Source: Aliiruegeria lutimaris (GTDB taxonomy: Bacteria; Pseudomonadota; Alphaproteobacteria; Rhodobacterales; Rhodobacteraceae). From it: a stretch of 40,826 bases of DNA. Shown here piece by piece: positions 16,458 through 25,140 of the stretch; the stretch's first letter is position 1, and the number at the start of each line of letters is the position of its first letter. A model generated the notes under the pieces. It made no database searches, had not been told where the DNA came from, and was given only the letters and a program-made list of their open reading frames with translations. The translations under genes were made by a program, and so were the position numbers. Location: contig NZ_FNEK01000045.1 in the NCBI RefSeq assembly GCF_900099935.1, forward strand, positions 1 through 40,826, in the 5' to 3' direction.

Positions 16458-17051
16458 ATGGCTAGATCCAAGTTTCTCTGCGACGCCGAGCGCTGCATTG
16501 AGTGCAATGCCTGCGTCACGGCGTGCAAGAACGAGCATGAAGTGCCCTGGGGCATCAACCGCCGCCGCGTGGTGACCATCAATGACGGTCAGCCCGGCGA
16601 ACGGTCGATCTCGGTGGCCTGCATGCATTGTTCGGACGCGCCCTGCATGGCCGTCTGCCCGGTGGATTGCTTCTACCAGAACGAGGAAGGGGTCGTGCTT
16701 CACAGCAAGGACCTCTGCATCGGCTGTGGTTATTGCTTCTACGCGTGCCCGTTCGGTGCGCCGCAATACCCGCAGGCGGGCAATTTCGGTTCCCGCGGCA
16801 AGATGGACAAATGCACCTTCTGCGCCGGTGGCCCGGAGGAGACCCACTCGAATGCCGAGTTCTCCAAATACGGCCGCAACCGGATCGCCGAGGGCAAGCT
16901 GCCCATCTGCGCCGAGATGTGTTCCACCAAGGCGCTGCTGGCCGGCGACGGCGATGTCGTCTCCGCCATTTACCGCGAGCGCGTGGTGGCCCGTGGCTTC
17001 GGCTCCGGCGCCTGGGGTTGGGGCACCGCCTACGACCAGAAGGGCGGCTGA
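16458..17051 (+). CDS. fdhB: Formate dehydrogenase iron-sulfur (beta) subunit
   Basis: The 197-residue beta subunit carries electrons from FdhA to the membrane subunit. It has 16 cysteines in four cluster motifs: C13-C16-C19-C23, C55-C58-C63-C67, C87-C90-C93-C97 and C119-C122-C151-C155. This spacing matches FDH/DMSO-reductase-type beta subunits. It has no signal of its own and is expected to ride out with FdhA through Tat. It lacks the C-terminal membrane anchor helix of FdnH. ATG 16458 follows AAGGAGGAATGAAG, 13 bases after the fdhA stop. Confidence 0.95.
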   Translation: MARSKFLCDAERCIECNACVTACKNEHEVPWGINRRRVVTINDGQPGERSISVACMHCSDAPCMAVCPVDCFYQNEEGVVLHSKDLCIGCGYCFYACPFGAPQYPQAGNFGSRGKMDKCTFCAGGPEETHSNAEFSKYGRNRIAEGKLPICAEMCSTKALLAGDGDVVSAIYRERVVARGFGSGAWGWGTAYDQKGG

Positions 17052-17070
17052 GGCCACTTTCCAAAGGTAA

Positions 17071-17122
17071 GGGATGCCCGGCTCGGGCATCCCGCGCGTT
17101 CCCCGGCTCGTACCGGGGAACG
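17071..17122 (+). other. Two consecutive strong hairpins between fdhB and fdhI
   Basis: GGGATGCCCG/CGGGCATCCC (10 bp, 3-nt loop, 17071-17093) is followed at once by CGTTCCCCGG/CCGGGGAACG (10 bp, 6-nt loop, 17097-17122). Neither is followed by a T run, so complete termination is unlikely. In the middle of an operon they could slow decay of the upstream fdhAB message or reduce transcription into fdhI. Confidence 0.75.
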
Positions 17123-17185
17123 TATTGATCCATTTTCATTTCGGGCGTGCTCCTGCGCGCCTCGCAAAACCCGAGTGAGACCCGG

Positions 17186-18424
17186 ATGTCCGAGAGAAAA
17201 AGCGGATTTGGCGGCTTCGTGCTTGTCTTCGCGATCATCGTGATAGCGGCCTTCGTTCTGAGCCTGTTTGCGCCGAATTCCGACCAGACCGACCCCGCCA
17301 CGCTGCAGGCTGCCCGCGAAGCGACCGGCGGCGCGCAGACCCGCGAAGACATCATGGCTCGCCAGCGCGGCGAGCAGGTGGACCTCGATTTCCGCCGGCA
17401 GGCGCTGGGTGACCCGTCACAGGCCGCTGACATCACCGGCCAGCTTGGCACGCTTGGGGGCGTTTCGGACGCCGAGATGTTCCGCGCCCTGCGCTATGGC
17501 ACGGCCGATGTGACCGCCTCCGCCAGCACGCCGGGCGCCGATGTTCTCATTCAGGATGGCGGCATGCACTGGCTGATCCTGCGCGACTACCGGCTGGCCA
17601 AATATGGCGGCTGGCTGCTTTTGGGCATGATCGGCTTGCTGGCCGTGGTTCTCCTGCTGTTCGGCCGTGTGCCGATTGCCGGTGAACGTACCGGCCGCAC
17701 GATCCTGCGTTTCGGCCATTTCGACCGCTGGATGCACTGGACCACTGCCGGTTCCTTTGTGCTTCTCGGCCTCACGGGACTCGTCTCAATGTATGGCCGT
17801 CCCTTCCTGATCCCGATCATGGGAAAGGAGGCCCATGCCACGCTCGCCCTCTGGTCCAAGCTGATCCACAACAATGTCAGTTGGGCCTTCATGTTGGGGG
17901 TGACGCTGATTTTCTTCAAATGGGTTCGCTACAACATCCCCAACTGGAACGACGTCAAATGGCTGATGGTGTTTGGCGGGCTGTTCGACCATTCGATCCA
18001 CCCGCCGGCGGGCAAGTTCAATGCCGGCCAGAAGCTGATCTTCTGGTCTGTCATCGCGCTGTCCATCGCCATCGTGGCGAGCGGGCTGAGCTTGCTCATG
18101 CCCTTCAACGCTCCGGTCTTCACGCCCGTCTTTGCCTGGATCAACGATACCGGCCTGCTCGGCACGCTTGGCCTGTCCAATCTGCCCACCCCGCTCGCCC
18201 CGCAGCAGGAGATGCAATACACGCAGCTCTTCCACGCGTCTGTCGCCTTTGGCTTCATGGCGATGATCATCGGCCATATCTATATCGGCACGGTTGGCAT
18301 GGAGGGCGCCTTCGACGCAATGGGCACGGGCTATGTCGAGGAGCAATGGGCGCGCGAACACCATTCGATCTGGCTTGACGAGGTAAAGGCCAAGGAGGCC
18401 GCCTCGCAGGCACCCGCCGAATAG
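17186..18424 (+). CDS. fdhI: Formate dehydrogenase cytochrome b (gamma) subunit
   Basis: The membrane subunit takes electrons from FdhB and passes them to quinone through b hemes. I start at ATG 17186 (412 residues); the frame stays open to 17147 without a good site. Residues about 10-29 form one membrane helix, then a periplasmic region of about 100 residues, then about five helices, beginning with GGWLLLGMIGLLAVVLLLFG. Candidate heme histidines lie in FGHFDRWMHWTT and in FHASVAFGFMAMIIGHIYIG. The soluble insert between helix 1 and helix 2 makes it longer than E. coli FdnI (217 residues), as is common for the FDH3-type gamma subunit. Confidence 0.92.
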   Translation: MSERKSGFGGFVLVFAIIVIAAFVLSLFAPNSDQTDPATLQAAREATGGAQTREDIMARQRGEQVDLDFRRQALGDPSQAADITGQLGTLGGVSDAEMFRALRYGTADVTASASTPGADVLIQDGGMHWLILRDYRLAKYGGWLLLGMIGLLAVVLLLFGRVPIAGERTGRTILRFGHFDRWMHWTTAGSFVLLGLTGLVSMYGRPFLIPIMGKEAHATLALWSKLIHNNVSWAFMLGVTLIFFKWVRYNIPNWNDVKWLMVFGGLFDHSIHPPAGKFNAGQKLIFWSVIALSIAIVASGLSLLMPFNAPVFTPVFAWINDTGLLGTLGLSNLPTPLAPQQEMQYTQLFHASVAFGFMAMIIGHIYIGTVGMEGAFDAMGTGYVEEQWAREHHSIWLDEVKAKEAASQAPAE

Positions 18425-19723
18425 ATGCTGCGCGCGGCTTTGATCGCCGGGCTCTCGCTTGCCCCGCCACTGGCCGGGGCGGGAGAGTTCTTCACGCTTG
18501 AAGGCCATGGCGGGCCGGTCAAGGGCATCGCAGCCGGGCCGCAGGGAGAGATCCTGACCGCGAGCTTCGACAATTCGGTCGGGCTATGGCGCGGTGGCGA
18601 ACCGCTCTGGCTGGAGGGGCACGCGGCCGCGGTGAACACGGTGGCCTTTGTCGATTCCAACCGTGCCGTCTCGGCGGGCGATGATTTCGCGCTCTTCCTG
18701 TGGAACCTTGAGACAGGGCAGGGGCAACGGCTGGGCAGCCACAAGGGCAAAGTCATGTCGCTGGCGGTCTCGCCCGGCGGACAGACGATCGCCTCGGCGA
18801 GCTGGGATGGCTCCATCGGCATTTGGGATCTTGAGGATCCGGGCGTCGAGGCGCGTTTCTTCACCGGACACGATGCCGGCGTGAACGCGGTGGCCTTTTC
18901 CGAGGATGGCGAGACGCTCTATTCCGGCTCTGCCGATGGCACGCTCCGGCTCTGGCGCGTGGCCGATGGCACCGCGCTTGGGCAACTGGCCAATAACGGC
19001 TTCGGGATCAACACGCTGGTGCTCAACGAGACCGCTGGTTGGATCGCCTATGGCGGGGTCGATGGCGCGACCAAGGCGCTCTCGCTGTCCGACGGCTCGG
19101 TGATTGCAGACCTCACTCTGGACCGCCGCCCGATCCTTGGTATGGCTCCCGGACCCGGAAAGCGCCTGCTCGCTGTGGGCGATGGTGAGGGGTATATCTC
19201 GCTGATCGACACCGAAACCTGGCGCTTCACGCTCGATTTTCGCGCCACCCTGCGTGGCCCCGTCTGGGCGCTGGCCTTCTCGCCTGATGGCGGGAATGTC
19301 CACGCCGGCGGGTTGGACGATGCGATGTTCTCCTGGCCGGTGGAAGGCGCGGGCGAACGGCCGCAGATGGTCGAGGGCGAACGCAGTTTCCTCGCCAGCG
19401 GCGATGATGTTTCCAACGGCGAGCGACAGTTCCAGCGCAAATGCTCGATCTGCCATACGCTTGGTCCCGGGGAAAATCGCCGCGCCGGGCCGAGTCTGCA
19501 TGCGCTGTTCGGGCGCCGCGCCGGGACCGTGCCGGGCTACAGCTATTCCGAGACCCTGGAAGATTCCGAGATCGTCTGGGGGCCGGAAACGATTGATGCG
19601 CTGTTCGACCTTGGGCCCGAGGTCTATGTCGCGGGAACGAAAATGCCGATGCAGAGGATCGTCAAGGCGCAGGACCGGGCCGACCTGGTCGATTTCCTGC
19701 GCGAGGCGACCCGGGGAGAGTAA
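18425..19723 (+). CDS. WD40 beta-propeller fused to a C-terminal cytochrome c
   Basis: The 432-residue exported protein starts directly after the fdhI stop (TAGATG). A signal peptide covers about 1-19. About seven WD40-like repeats fill residues 22-305, marked by LEGHAAAV, GSHKGKVMSL, TGHDAGVNAV and the strand ends SVGLW, ALFLW, SIGIW and TLRLW. A class I cytochrome c follows, with CSICH (C340-C343-H344) and the methionine ligand in GTKMPM (M407 or M409). The fusion directly behind the membrane subunit suggests a periplasmic electron acceptor or a docking partner of the formate dehydrogenase. The specific redox partner is not known. Confidence 0.9.
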   Translation: MLRAALIAGLSLAPPLAGAGEFFTLEGHGGPVKGIAAGPQGEILTASFDNSVGLWRGGEPLWLEGHAAAVNTVAFVDSNRAVSAGDDFALFLWNLETGQGQRLGSHKGKVMSLAVSPGGQTIASASWDGSIGIWDLEDPGVEARFFTGHDAGVNAVAFSEDGETLYSGSADGTLRLWRVADGTALGQLANNGFGINTLVLNETAGWIAYGGVDGATKALSLSDGSVIADLTLDRRPILGMAPGPGKRLLAVGDGEGYISLIDTETWRFTLDFRATLRGPVWALAFSPDGGNVHAGGLDDAMFSWPVEGAGERPQMVEGERSFLASGDDVSNGERQFQRKCSICHTLGPGENRRAGPSLHALFGRRAGTVPGYSYSETLEDSEIVWGPETIDALFDLGPEVYVAGTKMPMQRIVKAQDRADLVDFLREATRGE

Positions 19724-19726
19724 AAG

Positions 19727-19852
19727 ATGAGATCCTTCATACTGGCCTGTGTAACCATTGTCGTCGTCGCTGTCGGCGGGCATTACGTGATCGACGAGTT
19801 CGACCCGATAGGCCCGAGCGGTAGCCCCAACGCATCGGTGCGACTGGACTGA
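19727..19852 (+). CDS. Small 41-residue membrane-anchored peptide
   Basis: ATG 19727 lies three bases after the WD40-cytochrome stop, with GGGGAGAG upstream. The product is MRSFILACVTIVVVAVGGHY at the N-terminus, one hydrophobic helix of about 18 residues, and a short polar tail ending SVRLD. It has no cysteine motif apart from one Cys within the helix. Position, spacing and ribosome site argue that it is a real gene that short-ORF cutoffs would miss. The helix could be a membrane anchor or a signal peptide. Function unknown; a small subunit of the formate dehydrogenase complex is one possibility. Confidence 0.6.
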   Translation: MRSFILACVTIVVVAVGGHYVIDEFDPIGPSGSPNASVRLD

Positions 19853-19949
19853 CGCGACGCTGAATCGCGTTGCATCGGGGCGGCTGCGGGAGGAAAGTGG
19901 CATCGAGCCTGCCGGGTTGCTCCGGCGGGGCCCTATCCGGAGATCTCCC

Positions 19950-20981
19950 ATGAGCTATGTCGCGCATCCCGACCGTTATTCCCGCATGGAATACCGCCGC
20001 TGTGGCCATTCAGGCCTGAAACTCCCAGCCGTTTCGCTTGGCCTGTGGCACAATTTTGGCCACGATACCCCGCACCGCACCAAGCAGGAGATCTGCCGGA
20101 CGGCCTTCGACCTCGGGATCACCCATTTCGACCTCGCCAACAATTACGGCCCGCCCCCGGGCTCGGCGGAGGAAGCCTTTGGCGAGATCCTGAAGACGGA
20201 TTTCCGCGATCACCGGGACGAGCTGATCATTTCTTCCAAGGCCGGCTACCTGATGTGGCCGGGACCGTATGGCGAATGGGGCAGCCGCAAGTACCTGATT
20301 GCGAGCTGTGACCAGAGCCTGAAACGGATGGGGCTCGACTATGTCGATATCTTCTATTCGCACCGCTTTGACCCGAACACGCCGCTAGAGGAGACGATGG
20401 GAGCGCTGGCCGATCTCGTGATTGCCGGCAAGGCGCTCTATGTCGGTCTGTCCTCGTACAATTCCGAACGCACCCGCGAGGCGGTCGGCCTTCTGGAGGA
20501 TATGGGCGTGCCCTGCCTTATCCACCAGCCGAGCTATAGCCTGCTCAACCGTTGGGTGGAGCGCGACGGGCTAAAGGAGACGCTGCAGGAACTGGGCGTT
20601 GGATCCATCGCTTTTTCGCCGCTGGCACAGGGGATGTTGACGACGAAATACCTGGGCGGTGTGCCGGAAGGGAGCCGGGCAACCAAGGGGGGCAGCTTCC
20701 GTGATGGCTTCCTGACCGAAAGCGCACTGGATTCGGTCCGGGCGCTGAACGAGGTCGCGCAACAGCGCGGACAGACGCTCGCACAGATGGCAATTGCCTG
20801 GGTGCTGCGCAAGGAGGATATCACTTCCGCGCTGATCGGGGCCAGCAAGCCCGAGCAGGTTGTCGATTGCGCCGGGGCCGTCGGCAATCTCCACTTCACG
20901 GAAGAGGAGTTGGCAGAGATCGACCGGCTGTCCTCCGAGGAGGACATCAATATCTGGGCGCAGTCTTCCGAAGGCGTCTGA
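19950..20981 (+). CDS. Aldo/keto reductase, YghZ/MgrA-like (L-glyceraldehyde 3-phosphate reductase group)
   Basis: A 343-residue NADPH-dependent reductase of the KCNAB/YghZ subgroup. The start at ATG 19950 (MSYVAHPDRYSRMEYRRCG) has GGAGA seven bases upstream; the frame is open to 19917. The catalytic tetrad is D61, Y66, K97 and H138 in FDLANNYG, SSKAGY and FYSHRFD. The C-terminal NADPH-binding SALIGASKPEQV is present. In E. coli the YghZ enzyme reduces L-glyceraldehyde 3-phosphate and methylglyoxal; the substrate here is not certain. It has its own space of about 100 bases behind the fdh operon and is not clearly part of it. Confidence 0.9.
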   Translation: MSYVAHPDRYSRMEYRRCGHSGLKLPAVSLGLWHNFGHDTPHRTKQEICRTAFDLGITHFDLANNYGPPPGSAEEAFGEILKTDFRDHRDELIISSKAGYLMWPGPYGEWGSRKYLIASCDQSLKRMGLDYVDIFYSHRFDPNTPLEETMGALADLVIAGKALYVGLSSYNSERTREAVGLLEDMGVPCLIHQPSYSLLNRWVERDGLKETLQELGVGSIAFSPLAQGMLTTKYLGGVPEGSRATKGGSFRDGFLTESALDSVRALNEVAQQRGQTLAQMAIAWVLRKEDITSALIGASKPEQVVDCAGAVGNLHFTEEELAEIDRLSSEEDINIWAQSSEGV

Positions 20982-21004
20982 GAAGCCATCCTGGAATTGA
21001 GAAT

Positions 21005-21165
21005 AACGGTTCGGAGGTCGGCTGCGAACCGTTTGCGGACGGTCGGGGGGCGTTGCCCCCCGCGCTCATGCGAGCGCTCCCCTCAGGATATTTGAGGAAA
21101 GAGGAAGCCTCAAAACGACAGAGTATTTCCTCTTTCTGAAAGTATCCCCGCCGGAGGCACGATCC
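21005..21165. repeat. Compound palindromic element between convergent genes (copy 2)
   Basis: The gap 20982-21238 holds four nested dyads: AACGGTTCG/CGAACCGTT (21005-21033), GGGGGGC-3-GCCCCCC (21045-21061), GCGCTC-4-GAGCGC (21062-21077), and a long pair of 21-nt arms (21086-21106 with 21127-21147, 17 of 21 pairing). The 37 bases at 21129-21165 match 29166-29202 at 33 positions. It lies between the ends of two convergent genes and probably terminates both. Confidence 0.75.
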
Positions 21166-21238
21166 TCAGGAGCGTTCGAGCGTATGAAACGCGTGCGATC
21201 GAGTGGCAGAAAGAGACTGTCTCGCGATCCTTTCGGCC

Positions 21239-22657
21239 TCAATTGGCTCCCAGGACGTTCCCCGCGCCCGAATTGAGCGCGTCGAGCGCGGCTCGCCGCC
21301 CGGAGAATTGTTTTCTTGCATTCTGGTAGGCTTCGCGTGCCTTTTCCGTCTGCCCGAGATTGACATAGGAGCGCACGAGCATGATCCAGCCGTCGAGGTT
21401 GTCCGGGTTTTCTTCGAGCTTCGCGGCGAGCCCGGCGACCATGCCGTCGATCATTTCGTCCTGCTCGTCGCGGCTAAGCTGAGAGATCGCGGCGACCTGT
21501 TCAGCGTCCGGGCCGGACACGCCGGGGCCACGGTCGAGCATGTCAAGCCCGAGGGCGCGGGCGGTTTCTTCGAATTTCTGCAGCACGAAGGGCGCGGCTC
21601 GGAAATGGTTCCGGCCTTCATCGAGCGCGGCGAGCGCGCCGTCGCTGTCGCCAGCGCCCGATCGCAAGGTGGCCAGTTCGATCCAAGCCTTGTAATCGGC
21701 GGGGTCGGCGGCAAGGCCCGCTTCGAGTTCGGCGATACGCGTCGTGCTGTCCACCGGGGCCGTGTCGCCGGACGCCGCAATCTCGGCCGGGGTGGCGTCA
21801 GGAAGATAGGTACGAAGATCCTGTTTGAGAAACCGCGCCATGTTGACCATGTCGCGACGCACCATCGGGATCCAGCCGGCGCCCTCGGGCGAGTCTGCAA
21901 GCAGCATGCCCCAATCTTCGAGCGCACCCTGGAAATTCTGCGCCTGCGCCTTGGCCAGCGCCAAGTAGTATCGGGCACGTGGTTCCGGTGTCGTCGCAAG
22001 CACTTGCTCGAAGATGATCCGAGCCGCTGGCGGGACCTTGTTGCCATTGGCCTTGGTCATGGCCTCGGCATAGCTGGAGAGCACCTCGGGGTCGTTCTCC
22101 GACAACTCGGCAGCGCGGCCATAGGCTTCGGCTGCTGCGCCCAGGTCGCCGACAGCCGTGTAGGACTTGGCAAGCAACCACCAGGTGTCGAGATCCTCGG
22201 GGGTCTGCTCGGCGGCATCGACCAACAGTTGTATGGAGCTAGCAATACTGCCGGCGGCGGCCTGTTGGGTGAGCATCTCCGAGCGGCGTGCGGCGAACGG
22301 CTGATTCGGTGCTTCGGGCGTGCCGAGCGCGAGATAGCTGCCGAGCGCGGCCAGGATGACCATCGCGGAAATGCTCAGAGCGGCGGGCACGGAGCGATGG
22401 CTCATGAAAAAGCCCTGATCCATGCGGCGCGCGGCGGCGAGCGCGCGGCGTTCAATCTCCTGCCGGGCGGCGTCGCATTCGACGGGGCTGATGAGACCGG
22501 CCTCGCGGTCGCGTTCGACCTCGTCGAGTTGGTCGCGATAGATCGAGATCGTGCTGTCGGCAGCTTCCATTTCCATGGCGCCTCGGCGCAGGAAGGGGTG
22601 GGCGATCCAGAACCCGCAAAGGATGACGAGAAGCGTGGCGACTGCCCAGAAGATCAT
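21239..22657 (-). CDS. ccmI: c-type cytochrome biogenesis protein CcmI (NrfG/CycH-like)
   Basis: CcmI presents apocytochrome c to the CcmF-CcmH heme ligation complex. The 472-residue protein has an N-terminal membrane helix (about 1-18), a coiled segment SIYRDQLDEVERDREAGLI, a second helix around 89-108, and a periplasmic TPR region (about 120 to the end) with units such as DLGAAAEAYGRAAEL and LGQTEKAREAYQNARK. This is the CcmI1/CcmI2 layout. It overlaps ccmH by four bases (ATGA). It is the last gene of the fnr-ccmF-ccmH-ccmI operon. Confidence 0.9.
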   Translation of the reverse strand: MIFWAVATLLVILCGFWIAHPFLRRGAMEMEAADSTISIYRDQLDEVERDREAGLISPVECDAARQEIERRALAAARRMDQGFFMSHRSVPAALSISAMVILAALGSYLALGTPEAPNQPFAARRSEMLTQQAAAGSIASSIQLLVDAAEQTPEDLDTWWLLAKSYTAVGDLGAAAEAYGRAAELSENDPEVLSSYAEAMTKANGNKVPPAARIIFEQVLATTPEPRARYYLALAKAQAQNFQGALEDWGMLLADSPEGAGWIPMVRRDMVNMARFLKQDLRTYLPDATPAEIAASGDTAPVDSTTRIAELEAGLAADPADYKAWIELATLRSGAGDSDGALAALDEGRNHFRAAPFVLQKFEETARALGLDMLDRGPGVSGPDAEQVAAISQLSRDEQDEMIDGMVAGLAAKLEENPDNLDGWIMLVRSYVNLGQTEKAREAYQNARKQFSGRRAALDALNSGAGNVLGAN

Positions 22658-23154
22658 GAACGGGTCTCCTCCAGTAGGCGGCGGGCTTCGGCCGTCTCTT
22701 CCTCGGTCAGTTGAGGCAGCGGATTGGCCGGTTTCGGGCGTCCTCGCAGGTAGCTGAACATGGCGAGCGCGCCGAGAGCAATGAAGCCTATCGGAGCAAG
22801 CCAGAGCAGGGTCGTCTGGGCGGAAACGGGCGGTTCCAGCAGGACATAATCGCCGAAGCGGGAGCGGACATATTCAAGCACTTCCGCGTCGGAGTCGCCC
22901 GCCACCATGCGTTCACGCACGACGACGCGGAGATCACGGGCGAGCCCGGCATTGGAATCGAAGATCGACTGGTTCTGGCAGACAAGGCAGCGAAGCTCGC
23001 GGCCGATATCGCGGGCGCGGGCTTCCTTTGCCGGATCGTCGAACATTTCGGCGGGATCGAGCGCAAGCGCTGTCGTGGCAAATAGACACAGGCTGGTGGC
23101 AAGCAGTGCAGATCGAAACCCGCGCGCGTTTCTGTCATTTCGACCGTATTGCAT
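22654..23154 (-). CDS. ccmH: c-type cytochrome biogenesis protein CcmH (Ccl2/NrfF-like)
   Basis: CcmH handles the reduced CXXCH cysteines of apocytochromes before heme attachment. The 166-residue protein has a signal or anchor at about 12-31, the hallmark RCLVCQNQSI (C56, C59) and a C-terminal membrane helix (TLLWLAPIGFIALGALAMF). It is the short, single-domain form as in Rhodobacter Ccl2, without a fused TPR domain, which is supplied by CcmI. ATG 23154 is nine bases after ccmF and follows AGGATACGAG. The conserved cysteines are intact. Confidence 0.93.
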   Translation of the reverse strand: MQYGRNDRNARGFRSALLATSLCLFATTALALDPAEMFDDPAKEARARDIGRELRCLVCQNQSIFDSNAGLARDLRVVVRERMVAGDSDAEVLEYVRSRFGDYVLLEPPVSAQTTLLWLAPIGFIALGALAMFSYLRGRPKPANPLPQLTEEETAEARRLLEETRS

Positions 23155-23163
23155 TCTCGTATC

Positions 23164-25140
23164 CTACTCCGCGGGTTGCGCGGCCGGCCTGCGCGGCGCG
23201 GGGGCACCGATGCGCAGGCGGCGGTCGGCGAGCGAGATCAGCGCCGCGACTGTGATCAGCAGTGCGCCGGTCCACATCCATGGAACGCCGGGGTTGTAGT
23301 AGTAGCGGGTGACATAACCGCCGCGCCCGTTGGCGTCGCCCAGAACGGCATATAGGTCGCCATGCCAGAGCGTCTCGATGGCGGCCTCGGTCGTCGGTTG
23401 CCGCTCCACCGGGTAGAAGCGCCGCTCGGGCTCCAGCGTGGTCACATGAATGCCGTTCCGGGTGACATCGACCTTGGCAAAGGTAGTCTGGTAATTCGGG
23501 CCGTTGCCGGAGCGCACGTCATGCAACGTGAATTCATACGGGCCGACGGAGACGGGCGTCCCGGCGGTCACGGTCTGGATGGCTTCGGTACTCCAGACCG
23601 AAACGGCGATGACACCCGCCGCGGCAATGGCGAGGCCCGCATGGCCGATATACAGGCCATAGGCCGAAGCGGGCAGGCCGGCGGCGCGCCTAAGCGCGGT
23701 GAGCGCGCTTGCCTTCGGCAGTCCGATGCGGCGGGCGTAATCGAGCAGCGTGGCGGTGGCGAGGAAGCTCGCGATGAAAGCGCCGAGCAGGCCGACGGCG
23801 TCGCGCAACCCGAGCCCGAGCGCGAGCGCGGCGGTGATGGCCAGAGCCAGTCCGGTTGTCAGCGTGCTCCGCCGGATCACGTCCGCCCGGTTGGCACGTT
23901 TCCACGCCATGAAGGGGCCGATGCCGGCGATCAGCATGGTGAAACCGAAGATCGGCAGGAAGGTCTTGTTGAAATACGGCGCGCCGACCGAGATCTTCGA
24001 GCCGTTCAGCAACTCGAGGAAGAGCGGGTAGAGCGTGCCGACAAAGACCACGCCACAGGCTGCCACCAGCAGCAGGTTGTTCAGCAGCAAACCTGTTTCG
24101 CGCGAATAGAGCGCGAAGACCCCGCCATCGCTCAACTTCGGCGCGCGCCAGACATAAAGCGAGAGCGCGCCGCCAATGGCGAGAGTCAGCAATAGCAGGA
24201 TGAAGGCGCCGCGTTCGGGATCCGTCGCGAAGGCATGGACGGAGGTCAGGATGCCGGAGCGGACGAGGAAGGTGCCGATCAGCGACAGCGAGAAGGTCAG
24301 GATCGCCAGCAGGATGGTCCATTTCAGCAGCGCGTTGCGCTTCTCGACCACGATTGCCGAATGCAGCAGCGCGGTTCCGATGAGCCAGGGCATGAACGAG
24401 GCGTTTTCCACCGGGTCCCAGAACCAGAAGCCCCCCCAGCCCAGCTCGTAATAGGCCCACCAGGAGCCGAGCGCGATGCCGGCGGTGAGGCCCGACCATG
24501 CGAGCAATACCCAAGGGCGCATCCAGCGCGCCCAGGCGGGGTCCACCCGGCCGGTGATGAGGGCCGCGACGGCAAAGGAGAAGGCGGTCGAGAAGCCGAC
24601 ATAGCCCAGGTAAAGCAGCGGCGGGTGAAAGGCGACGCCGGGGTCCTGCAGGAGCGGGTTCATGCCCTGCCCATTGATCGGCGCATTGGCGAGCCGCTCG
24701 AACGGGTTGGAGGTGAGCAGGATGAACGCGTAGAAGCCGACGCCGATCATCGCCTGCACCGCGAGCACGGTGGCGCGCATGACGACCGGAATGACGCCGC
24801 CGAAAACCGAGATCAGCACCCCGAAAAGCGACAGCATCAGCACCCAGAGCAGCATCGAGCCCTCGTGGTTGGCCCAAACGCCGGAGACTTTGTAGAGCAT
24901 CGGCTTGGAGGAGTGCGAATTGGCCGCGACGGTCATGACGGAGAAGTCCGAGACCACGAACGCCCAGGTCAGCGCGCCAAAGGCCAGTGCGGTGCCGAGG
25001 AACTGGACCTGTGCCGCGGTATCGGCGGTTCTCATCGCGGCGGGCGAACCATGCGCGGTGCCCCAGAGCGGCACGGTGGCCTGTACAACTGCCGCGATCA
25101 GGGCAATGCAGAGGGCAAGATGCCCAAGCTCGACAATCAT
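23164..25140 (-). CDS. ccmF: Heme lyase CcmF (Ccl1/NrfE-like)
   Basis: CcmF joins heme to apocytochrome c on the periplasmic side of the membrane. The 658-residue polytopic protein (about 15 helices) has the tryptophan-rich WWD signature GWGGFWFWDPVENASFMPWL at about residues 222-241 and the periplasmic region before the last helix. The length is usual for full CcmF. It overlaps the end of the FNR-type gene (ATGA), so both are co-translated. ccmE is absent upstream, whereas in many Rhodobacterales the housekeeping ccmF follows argC-ccmE. This points to a second, dedicated copy, though that is an inference. Confidence 0.94.
   Translation of the reverse strand: MIVELGHLALCIALIAAVVQATVPLWGTAHGSPAAMRTADTAAQVQFLGTALAFGALTWAFVVSDFSVMTVAANSHSSKPMLYKVSGVWANHEGSMLLWVLMLSLFGVLISVFGGVIPVVMRATVLAVQAMIGVGFYAFILLTSNPFERLANAPINGQGMNPLLQDPGVAFHPPLLYLGYVGFSTAFSFAVAALITGRVDPAWARWMRPWVLLAWSGLTAGIALGSWWAYYELGWGGFWFWDPVENASFMPWLIGTALLHSAIVVEKRNALLKWTILLAILTFSLSLIGTFLVRSGILTSVHAFATDPERGAFILLLLTLAIGGALSLYVWRAPKLSDGGVFALYSRETGLLLNNLLLVAACGVVFVGTLYPLFLELLNGSKISVGAPYFNKTFLPIFGFTMLIAGIGPFMAWKRANRADVIRRSTLTTGLALAITAALALGLGLRDAVGLLGAFIASFLATATLLDYARRIGLPKASALTALRRAAGLPASAYGLYIGHAGLAIAAAGVIAVSVWSTEAIQTVTAGTPVSVGPYEFTLHDVRSGNGPNYQTTFAKVDVTRNGIHVTTLEPERRFYPVERQPTTEAAIETLWHGDLYAVLGDANGRGGYVTRYYYNPGVPWMWTGALLITVAALISLADRRLRIGAPAPRRPAAQPAE

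Noticed and set aside
13253-16582. An 1109-codon open frame on the minus strand across fdhA
   Set aside because: It is the mirror of a GC-rich gene; fdhA and fdhB have clear motifs and codon use on the plus strand, and the antisense product resembles nothing.
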